This document shows, piece by piece, positions 7,166 through 13,959 of a stretch of 13,959 bases of DNA (position 1 is the first letter of the stretch; each line of letters starts with the position of its first letter). Location of the stretch: positions 1-13,959 of the forward strand of contig CAJKFZ010000049.1 of NCBI GenBank assembly GCA_905199285.1. Reading direction: 5' to 3'. The notes under the pieces were generated by a model. The model was not told the origin of the DNA, did not search any database, and saw only the letters and a list, made by a program, of their open reading frames with translations. The DNA is from an uncultured Ruminococcus sp. Lineage in GTDB: Bacteria > Bacillota > Clostridia > Oscillospirales > Ruminococcaceae. A program made the position numbers and the translations under genes.

Positions 7166-8430
7166 TATTCAGCCTCCTCTTTATCAAGCATGAGATAAAT
7201 ACTGTCAAGCTTCAACGAATTTGCCGCCTGAACTATTCTTGCTTTTGTAACATTTTTATAGTCATTTAATCTTTCTGCCGGAGTTACAACATTTCCCTCA
7301 CAGAATCTTTCAAAATACCAGCTCTCATAGGAAGAAGCTGTATCGCCAATCTGTTCAAGACCGTTCTCCAGAGCCAGCATTGCACTTTCAAGCTCTTCAT
7401 CCGAAATATTGCCGTTTCGGATTTCATCAAGCTGACGAAGAATTTCCTCTTTGGCTTTCTCAATATTTTCTCTTTCAACACCGCTGTCCACCATAAGTGC
7501 ACCCTTTGATGAAATCACACGGCAGGCGCAGTAATAGCAAAGACTGAGCTTTTCACGAACGTTCACAAAAAGTTTAGATACCGGTGTTTCGCCGAAAATC
7601 GCACTAAGAAGCTTTATTGCAAAGGCATCGTCCGAATCACTTTTAAATGTCATAACCATTTTACACTGTCTTACGTCAAACTCATCCGAACCCTCTGCAA
7701 CTTCGCTGTGAAGCGGACTTATATTTCTGAAACTTACAGCCTTGGAATCACGTTTTACAGCAGAAAAACTCTCTTTAAACATTTCTGCCGCAGCAGGATT
7801 TTCCTCAGGAGAAATATAATAGATCTCAACCTGAGCCGTTTCAAGAAATTTCTGATAAGCTGCAAAAGCCTCGGAGGAGGTAACGCTTTCGGCGCTTTTT
7901 CTGTCGCCATAACAGGAAAGCTCTGCCGGTTCGCCCTCAAAAGCTACCTCGGCTGCCCTTGAAAGAGCATATCCACGTTTATTATTTATCTCGGCGTCAA
8001 TACGGTCAAGAAGATCTTTTTTGGTGATTTTAAAAGAATCTGCTGCGAATTCGCCGTTTTCGGCATTAGGAGCAAAAATACAGTCCCTTACGATCTGAAG
8101 CATTTCACCGTCAACGTCCTCTCCGTCGATAGTGAAGCGATTGTTCACCCATGAGGCGGCAAGACTGAGTATCTGAACGTCTCCTCTTTTCTTTGACGCA
8201 GTTCCCAGCGAAGCTCCGTAAAGAGAAGAAAGCTTTTCATTTATCTCGGCAAGAGTTTTATATTTTCCGTTAGAGGAGGAAAGAACTCCTATGCCAAGTG
8301 AATTTGCCGCTGCCGACTCCTTATCCAGTTTGGTTATGAAGCGGACGGAAAGCTTAGCGGTTTTAAATTTTTCGTCAATGATCGAGGAAAAGCCGATATT
8401 CTCGGCAAGCTCGGTTCTATTATATTTCAT
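7165..8430 (-). CDS. M16 family peptidase-like partner subunit lacking the zinc motif (YmfF-like)
   Basis: This is the first gene of the four-gene operon and makes a protein of 421 residues. It has M16 architecture but no HxxEH: the corresponding region reads GIGVLSSSNGKY then LAEINEKLSSLYGASL. The C-terminal half keeps the substrate-side signature of M16 proteins (KLFVNVREKLSLCYYC followed by KGALMVDSGV), so it is the probable non-catalytic subunit that pairs with the next gene. The chosen ATG at 8430 has AGGAG at 8446-8442, an 11-nt spacing. The longer frame's GTG at 8442 overlaps that Shine-Dalgarno and is unlikely to be used. Cytoplasmic, without membrane segments. The M16 family call is firm; the exact process is inferred. 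Confidence 0.86.
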   Translation of the reverse strand: MKYNRTELAENIGFSSIIDEKFKTAKLSVRFITKLDKESAAANSLGIGVLSSSNGKYKTLAEINEKLSSLYGASLGTASKKRGDVQILSLAASWVNNRFTIDGEDVDGEMLQIVRDCIFAPNAENGEFAADSFKITKKDLLDRIDAEINNKRGYALSRAAEVAFEGEPAELSCYGDRKSAESVTSSEAFAAYQKFLETAQVEIYYISPEENPAAAEMFKESFSAVKRDSKAVSFRNISPLHSEVAEGSDEFDVRQCKMVMTFKSDSDDAFAIKLLSAIFGETPVSKLFVNVREKLSLCYYCACRVISSKGALMVDSGVERENIEKAKEEILRQLDEIRNGNISDEELESAMLALENGLEQIGDTASSYESWYFERFCEGNVVTPAERLNDYKNVTKARIVQAANSLKLDSIYLMLDKEEAE

Positions 8431-8441
8431 AAGCGGTAACA

Positions 8442-8446
8442 CTCCT
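8442..8446 (-). promoter_or_regulatory. Ribosome binding site fixing the start of the first M16 gene
   Basis: AGGAG on the minus strand lies 11 nt ahead of the ATG at 8430. It overlaps the upstream in-frame GTG (8442-8440), which argues against that GTG as the start. Confidence 0.6.
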
Positions 8447-8470
8447 GTTCTGATTATAGTATACTTTTCT

Positions 8471-8499
8471 ATTATAACACATTTTCCAGAAAATTACCA
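8471..8499 (-). promoter_or_regulatory. Probable promoter of the M16-lgt-folD operon
   Basis: TATAAT on the minus strand (8476-8471) is preceded by a TGt extended -10. A poor -35 (TGGTAA, 8499-8494) sits at 17-bp spacing. The leader to the ATG at 8430 would be about 35 nt. The -10 is convincing; the -35 is weak. Confidence 0.55.
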
Positions 8500-8606
8500 T
8501 ACCATTTTGAAAAAATTTCATTGAATCAGCCGCAGTGTTCGCTTCGAGCTAACAAGATAAGCAAAACGGAGCAAATACCCTTTGAAATCACAATATTATA
8601 AACTAT
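8500..8606. other. Intergenic stretch between ferredoxin terminator and M16 operon promoter
   Basis: No gene is supported here. A small imperfect hairpin (GTT-C-GCT against AGC-T-AAC, about 8537-8553) and a TATAAT-like element on the minus strand near 8593-8600 are visible. No plausible coding frame accompanies them. Confidence 0.4.
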
Positions 8607-8640
8607 AAAAAAAGACCGCCGCAATTGCAGCAGTCTTTTT
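8607..8640 (-). terminator. Rho-independent terminator of the ferredoxin gene
   Basis: On the minus strand GACTGCTGC pairs with GCGGCGGTC (two G-T wobbles) around AATT, extended by A/T pairs (8609-8616 with 8633-8640). A run of seven T (8613-8607) follows. The two wobbles become C-A mismatches on the plus strand, so the hairpin is designed for minus-strand transcription, in keeping with the ferredoxin gene just upstream. Confidence 0.82.
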
Positions 8641-8654
8641 AATGTTTCGATCGA

Positions 8655-8825
8655 TTATTCAGCTGAAGGAGCTGAAACAGGACAAACGCCAGCGCAAGCG
8701 CCGCACTCTACGCAAGTATCAGCGTCAATAACGTATTTGCCGTCTCCCTCTGAAATAGCGCTTACAGGACACTCACCAGCACAAGCGCCGCAGCTAATGC
8801 AATCATCTGAAATAATATATGCCAT
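8655..8825 (-). CDS. Small 2[4Fe-4S] ferredoxin, clostridial type
   Basis: The 56-residue protein has two CxxCxxCxxxCP cluster motifs: Cys9/12/15/19 in DCISCGACAGECP and Cys38/41/44/48 in TCVECGACAGVCP. They are arranged as in the classic clostridial low-potential ferredoxin, a soluble electron carrier for hydrogenase, pyruvate:ferredoxin oxidoreductase and radical SAM enzymes. GGAGGTG lies 7 nt before the ATG. The gene has its own promoter and terminator, so it is probably monocistronic. It ends in PVSAPSAE, a short Ser/Ala tail after the second cluster. It is below the length threshold of many gene callers. Which partner it serves cannot be deduced; a link to the radical SAM enzyme about 5 kb away is speculation. 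Confidence 0.95.
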   Translation of the reverse strand: MAYIISDDCISCGACAGECPVSAISEGDGKYVIDADTCVECGACAGVCPVSAPSAE

Positions 8826-8882
8826 ATCTATGCACCTCCGTAAAATTCGGGAAATTTTATGTATAATTCCCTGTTACATATT

Positions 8883-8910
8883 ATTGTATCATATTTTCAG
8901 AAAAAATCAA
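8883..8910 (-). promoter_or_regulatory. Promoter of the ferredoxin gene
   Basis: On the minus strand TTGATT (8910-8905) and TACAAT (8888-8883) are 16 bp apart, with a TGa extended -10. Transcription would start near 8876. A 5-bp GGGAA/TTCCC hairpin (8849-8871) falls at the very 5' end of the leader, where it could stabilise the short mRNA. Confidence 0.65.
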
Positions 8911-8940
8911 GTTATTTCTGTTAGCAAGAGCTTACTTTTA

Positions 8941-10374
8941 TTAATCCTTTTTTAATGAATCTTGTTTCACATCTGCACACAATAATCCGGCAGAAGCCCA
9001 GAATATAGGTGAAAAAGTAATATTGCTGCATCCGATCAGGAACACTAAAACTCCTCCGAGAGTAATGAAGAAAAGGCAGATATTCTCAGCCGAGCCATCT
9101 TTTTTCAGCTTTTTAAATCCTATCCATACAACAGGAATAATAACTGCTAAAAGAGCTATGAGCGAGGGGATTCCTCTTGTTGCGGCAGTGTAGAGATATT
9201 CGTTATATGTTTTATCAAAAGTTCCGGTATTTATCGCAAGCATCTCCTGCATATTCGCAAACTCATCTCCGGAAGGAAGTCTTGTTGTATGAACCTGAGG
9301 ATAAACAAGCTGTTCCGGACCTGTTCCTGTCAGCGGATACTCCTTGATTATATTCACGGTTTTTCTGTTGATATAGCTGTAAACCTCGTCAATCTTCTGT
9401 ATATCTACCGTTTTCGGATTATAGTTTCCGCTTGCAGAAATTCTTTTAAACGAATCTCCCGTCCAAAGCGTATATCCGTCGGCAATAGGATATTTATTCA
9501 GAATAGATGTAACTCCCGTCATACAGAGAACTACAGCCAAAGCTCCTGCCGCTGCCGGAGCGATAAGCGGTACAAGTCTTAGCGGAGAAGTTTTTTTCTT
9601 AATGCAAACAGCAGCTGCCGCTGAAACAAGAGACAGAGCGATGCCGCAGATTCCCATAACAGAAAAAGTATGAAGAATAACGAACGAGAAAATACATGAA
9701 CTTATGATACAGAAAATTCTGCGATTTTTGTTTTCATCAAGAACTCCTGTAACATTCGATACAATGAGTGAAAGAGTTAAAACCATTGCAAGAAAAATCG
9801 GTGACTGAGAAAGTCCGGACGCTGCAAAATCGAAATACAGCGAGATCATTGTATAATGTGAAAGCTTATGGAAGAAAATCTGAATAAGAGCGACTGCCGA
9901 ATTAAGAAGTCCAGCCCCGATAATTCCGCTGATAAGAGTTTTCATAGCCTTTTCACGTTTGATAGAAATTGCAGTAATAAAAATTCCGAAATAGAAAATA
10001 AGAGCCATAAGTCCCTCACCACGCTGAGGGAAACCGTAGAATCCCACATTCATATCATAAGAATCAATAAGCGAAACCGTTCCCCAGCCAAGCATAACCG
10101 CAAAAGCTATAACAGGAAGCAATACGCTCTTGGAAACGTATTTTTTCACAAGTGCGATAAGTGCGAGAATAAGACAGAAAACGCCTGAAACAGCGAGTCC
10201 GGCGGCCGAAACGGAATATGAAACGCCTTCAGCCGCTTCCGGAATTATGGTAAAAAGCGAAACGGCAAAGCAAGCGGAAAGAAGTCCGAACGAGGCTATT
10301 TTAGAGTACTGCTCTTCCGTCATATTCAGTATAAAATTGGATTTTTCAGATGTTTTGAGAATTGTCTTTGCCAT
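8941..10374 (-). CDS. Polytopic Wzy/O-antigen-ligase superfamily membrane protein
   Basis: The 477-residue protein has about 11-12 hydrophobic segments (roughly 27-47, 55-77, 83-103, 122-138, 146-168, 190-210, 219-237, 240-257, 266-290, 402-420, 432-450, 452-467). One large outside loop lies at about 291-400. That topology, PQRGEG at 116-121, GTGPE near 350-354 and the block YNEYLYTAATRGIPSL at 390-405 identify the Wzy_C superfamily of lipid-linked glycan polymerases, ligases and oligosaccharyltransferases. The usual HNxYL histidine is replaced by Tyr390, so activity may be altered. AAAGG lies 8 nt before the ATG. The gene follows the dockerin protease by 39 nt with no terminator between. No glycosyltransferase or sugar-nucleotide gene is in view, so the glycan and acceptor are unknown. 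Confidence 0.82.
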   Translation of the reverse strand: MAKTILKTSEKSNFILNMTEEQYSKIASFGLLSACFAVSLFTIIPEAAEGVSYSVSAAGLAVSGVFCLILALIALVKKYVSKSVLLPVIAFAVMLGWGTVSLIDSYDMNVGFYGFPQRGEGLMALIFYFGIFITAISIKREKAMKTLISGIIGAGLLNSAVALIQIFFHKLSHYTMISLYFDFAASGLSQSPIFLAMVLTLSLIVSNVTGVLDENKNRRIFCIISSCIFSFVILHTFSVMGICGIALSLVSAAAAVCIKKKTSPLRLVPLIAPAAAGALAVVLCMTGVTSILNKYPIADGYTLWTGDSFKRISASGNYNPKTVDIQKIDEVYSYINRKTVNIIKEYPLTGTGPEQLVYPQVHTTRLPSGDEFANMQEMLAINTGTFDKTYNEYLYTAATRGIPSLIALLAVIIPVVWIGFKKLKKDGSAENICLFFITLGGVLVFLIGCSNITFSPIFWASAGLLCADVKQDSLKKD

Positions 10375-10413
10375 AATTTTTACCTTTCTTTTTCAGTGAA
10401 GCAGCTTTAGATG

Positions 10414-12030
10414 TTATTTTTTGTCGATAGTAATTTCGTAAGTATCGTTATTGCCTGCTCCAACTGTGATTTTTAATCCGGGATCAACAGTAAGGTTATC
10501 GCTGGAATCGTACCATTTAAAGCCTGAAATACTGCTGTCCACAACATCGCCTGTGCGATAGAAGTTATCGGTATCCGTGTCGTCAATGATTCTGATCAAA
10601 CGTCTGCCGTTGTTATTATTAGTGAATTCCGAACCGCTTGCATACTTATATGAAACCCACCAGCCGTTATCATAAAGTTCGGCGGAAACATGATAAACTC
10701 TCACTCCGCTGTCGGTTTTCTGCCACCATTGCGGCTTGCTGTTATTTCTGTCGGTAGTAGCAAATTCAATTACGAAATACTCAGAATTATACTTACTGTC
10801 AAGAGTTCCGTTTGGTATTATAACGCAGTTGCCGCCGTCCTTCTGAGCATTGCTGAGAGTGAAAGTCTGGCTGCCCTGTGAACTGTCGTAAACCTGTATC
10901 TGGCTCTTTCTGAACCAACCGAGCTGAATTTTAGAAACCGCACTGAAATCACTCGAAGCATCAGTGTCCATAAGCTCGTTTCCTGCAACTCCGTGAAGTC
11001 CTTCCGAATCATCGCCCGTATAGAGATAATAATCGGGAAGTCCCATACAGTGTCCCATTTCATGGAGATAGCTGCTGTTGAAGTTATAATAATCGGACGT
11101 ACTTTCAATCTGAGCATTTCCTGTTATGATATGACCGACTCTTACTCCGTCAACAGAATACTCGTCACGTCCGAGAGGCCCTGCACACGGCCACCAATCG
11201 GTATCGCCTGCTTTAGTCGGAACAGTAAAAAGCGTTGCGTCAATATAGCCGTCATGATCACCGTCAAAACGTGAGAAATCTTCGCTGTCTTTGAAAGCGT
11301 TGTAGCATTCCATGGCAAGCTTAGCCTTATCAGTATCATATGCAGACTGGTTTTCCTTTGTAGTATAGCGGAAAGTCTTGCCCTGAAGATTCATAGCTCC
11401 TTTAGACGAACGTGAGTAGAATGCGCTCATGCTGTCGAAAGGATAGTTTGCATCGGATAAATCCTCTTCACCAAAAGCAATGTCGTCAATTTCACTTTCA
11501 GACGGAGCATAATCGTATTTGCAGTCCGGAAAATCGACATAGAAAATAACAAGATTTCCTTCGCCCTGTGACGGGAGATAAGCCTCCACCTGCTTTATCG
11601 GAGCGTCAATAAATTCATCTTCATAGTATACGGTAGTGGTAGTTGTTGTTATGTCAGCAAGACTTGTTGTAGTGGTCGTGGTCGTAGTTGCTGTAGTAGT
11701 CGTTGTTGTAGTGATCTCCTCGCCGAGAATCGGTTCTTTTTCCTTTATGCCAATAACATATTGACGGAGCAGAACAAGATCGAACGAATCGATATAACCG
11801 TCCTTATCGAGATCGGCATTGTATTCTCCGCCGTCAAGCGAACCTGTACCGAGAAGATAGCGTGAAAGCGTTACAAGATCGGCTGTGTTAACGAGCATAT
11901 CATGATTGATATCGCCCATGTAGCCAAGTACCTCACGTTCGGCCGATGCATTCAGAGGGAAAACTGACGCAGCCAGAGAAAGCGAAGCGGCAACAGAAAC
12001 CGCCTTGCCAAAAAATGATTTCTTTTGCAT
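10414..12030 (-). CDS. Secreted dockerin-containing M6-type (immune inhibitor A-like) metalloprotease
   Basis: Numbered from the ATG at 12030 (538 aa), residues 1-30 form a signal peptide (basic MQKKSFFGK, hydrophobic core, cleavage probably after ANASA-like NASA). A type I dockerin occupies about 39-94, with two Ca-binding repeats (GDINHDMLVNTADLVTLSRY and ADLDKDGYIDSFDLVLLRQY). A poly-Thr linker spans about 107-133. The catalytic domain carries HEMGHCMGLPD at 323-333 (HExxHxxGxxD zincin), a Ca-loop-like DGDHDGYID near 256-264 and an LMD Met-turn near 353-355. The dockerin suggests docking to a cohesin scaffold outside the cell. An N-terminal dockerin is unusual; most sit at the C-terminus. 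AAGGAG 7 nt upstream fixes the start; an ATG six codons earlier (12048) lacks a ribosome binding site. No clear -35/-10 pair was found in the 12049-12110 leader. Confidence 0.9.
   Translation of the reverse strand: MQKKSFFGKAVSVAASLSLAASVFPLNASAEREVLGYMGDINHDMLVNTADLVTLSRYLLGTGSLDGGEYNADLDKDGYIDSFDLVLLRQYVIGIKEKEPILGEEITTTTTTTATTTTTTTTSLADITTTTTTVYYEDEFIDAPIKQVEAYLPSQGEGNLVIFYVDFPDCKYDYAPSESEIDDIAFGEEDLSDANYPFDSMSAFYSRSSKGAMNLQGKTFRYTTKENQSAYDTDKAKLAMECYNAFKDSEDFSRFDGDHDGYIDATLFTVPTKAGDTDWWPCAGPLGRDEYSVDGVRVGHIITGNAQIESTSDYYNFNSSYLHEMGHCMGLPDYYLYTGDDSEGLHGVAGNELMDTDASSDFSAVSKIQLGWFRKSQIQVYDSSQGSQTFTLSNAQKDGGNCVIIPNGTLDSKYNSEYFVIEFATTDRNNSKPQWWQKTDSGVRVYHVSAELYDNGWWVSYKYASGSEFTNNNNGRRLIRIIDDTDTDNFYRTGDVVDSSISGFKWYDSSDNLTVDPGLKITVGAGNNDTYEITIDKK
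11632..11712 (-). repeat. Poly-threonine codon tract encoding the protease linker
   Basis: Runs of ACA/ACT/ACC/ACG Thr codons encode 7, 8 and 6 consecutive threonines broken by Ala and SLADI. Mixed codon use means it is not a pure microsatellite, but it is a low-complexity trinucleotide stretch. Such Thr linkers are common in ruminococcal extracellular proteins and are typical O-glycosylation sites. Confidence 0.85.
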
Positions 12031-12037
12031 AATAAAA

Positions 12038-12043
12038 CTCCTT
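12038..12043 (-). promoter_or_regulatory. Ribosome binding site fixing the protease start
   Basis: AAGGAG on the minus strand is 7 nt before the ATG at 12030. It lies inside the longer frame that would begin at 12048, so translation should start at 12030. Confidence 0.75.
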
Positions 12044-12109
12044 TTCATCTGTTTTAACAGATAATATATTTAACACTGCAAATCACCTAATTTTCACAGT
12101 GTCATTGAT

Positions 12110-12141
12110 AAAATCAAAGCGGACGGCTTTAAACCGTCCGC
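12110..12141 (-). terminator. Rho-independent terminator of rny
   Basis: GCGGACGG (12119-12126) and CCGTCCGC (12134-12141) form a perfect 8-bp GC-rich stem with a 7-base loop. On the minus strand it is followed by a broken T tract (TTTGATTTTA). It lies 13 nt after the rny stop codon. Confidence 0.82.
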
Positions 12142-12154
12142 AAATATTTCCACT

Positions 12155-13732
<1,578 letters not shown>

Positions 13733-13743
13733 ACAGTGCATTA

Positions 13744-13748
13744 CCTCC
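13744..13748 (-). promoter_or_regulatory. Ribosome binding site deciding the rny start
   Basis: AAAGGAGG on the minus strand is too close (2 nt) to the ATG at 13741 and 11 nt from the ATG at 13732. The inner start also gives MNLEIVLII, the usual beginning of RNase Y. Confidence 0.6.
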
Positions 13749-13760
13749 TTTTACAATAAA

Positions 13761-13766
13761 ATTATA
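13761..13766 (-). promoter_or_regulatory. Possible -10 element of the rny promoter
   Basis: TATAAT on the minus strand lies in AT-rich DNA about 12 nt before the rny ribosome binding site. No good -35 was found at 16-18 bp spacing, and the implied leader is very short, so this is tentative. Confidence 0.3.
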
Positions 13767-13959
13767 ATAAGCTTGTACTTTAAACCTATTACTCAAAGGC
13801 GGTAAATGCCGCATTATTTTATTCAATTGAATATTAAAATATATTGATTAAGGTACTGCGCCGAAGCTGCAAAGCCCGTAAAACAGGAGTGGACGGAATT
13901 TAAAACGTCCGGAATTTGTTCTAATATCAATTTATACAGCGGAGTTAAAACGAATTTAT
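13767..13959. other. rny upstream region; no supported gene
   Basis: It contains a GCGG/CCGC inverted repeat (13799-13812), AT-rich DNA (13813-13852) and a GGACG/CGTCC inverted repeat (13891-13910) whose core resembles the rny terminator. A minus-strand frame is open for 44 codons from the right edge to a TGA at 13825-13823. It shows no recognisable motif and could be chance or the tail of an off-window gene. Confidence 0.35.

Noticed and set aside
8427..8522. Short minus-strand ATG frame (about 33 codons) across the M16 operon promoter
   Set aside because: It overlaps the -10 element and the M16 ribosome binding site, so it would not be on the operon transcript. No ribosome binding site of its own.
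12049..12102. Inverted repeats CTGTT/AACAG (12049-12060) and ACACTG/CAGTGT (12073-12102) upstream of the protease as operators
   Set aside because: Stems are only 5-6 bp in AT-rich DNA with no assignable promoter nearby, so there is not enough to call a regulatory site.
13823..13959. Minus-strand frame open for 44 codons from the right edge
   Set aside because: Could be the end of an off-window gene, but 44 open codons are not rare by chance in this composition and no motif or matching terminator supports it.

Overview
The window looks like chromosomal DNA from a ruminococcal Firmicute (Clostridia, Oscillospiraceae, Ruminococcus-like). This is inferred from an AT-leaning base composition with strong AGGAGG-type ribosome binding sites, the clostridial SCIFF peptide with its radical SAM maturase, and a secreted protease that pairs a dockerin with a poly-threonine linker. 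The membrane-anchored RNase Y and a Lgt of Gram-positive type fit as well. I see no tRNA, rRNA, CRISPR array, insertion sequence, prophage gene or riboswitch.

Left part, plus strand (1-3932). A terminator from an off-window gene is followed by an ABC-F translation ATPase with its own extended -10 promoter. Next comes a two-gene ranthipeptide module: scfA, encoding the 45-residue, six-cysteine SCIFF precursor behind a near-consensus promoter, and scfB, its radical SAM/SPASM maturase. A terminator-like hairpin lies between scfA and scfB and probably keeps maturase expression well below peptide expression. A bidirectional hairpin after scfB separates this module from the convergent operon to its right.

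Middle part, minus strand (8430 down to 3941). A tight four-gene operon reads M16 peptidase-like partner without the zinc motif, M16 peptidase with HxxEH, lgt (lipoprotein diacylglyceryl transferase with an unusual acidic tail), folD. Junctions are 1 nt overlap, 1 nt gap and 2 nt gap. Upstream of it sits a monocistronic 2[4Fe-4S] ferredoxin gene with its own promoter and terminator.

Right part, minus strand (13732 down to 8941). rny (RNase Y) ends in a perfect 8-bp terminator. After it come a secreted dockerin-bearing M6-type metalloprotease and, 39 nt further, a polytopic Wzy/O-antigen-ligase superfamily protein. These last two may form a unit: a membrane glycan ligase or oligosaccharyltransferase next to a protein whose Thr-rich linker would be a natural O-glycosylation substrate. 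The rightmost ~220 bases hold the rny leader and no gene I can support.

No wholly new system is evident. The best leads are the scfA-hairpin-scfB arrangement, the protease/ligase pair, the split M16 pair joined to lgt, and the acidic tail on Lgt. Four start codons are moved inward from the longest open frame because the ribosome binding site demands it (scfB, the first M16 gene, the protease, rny).
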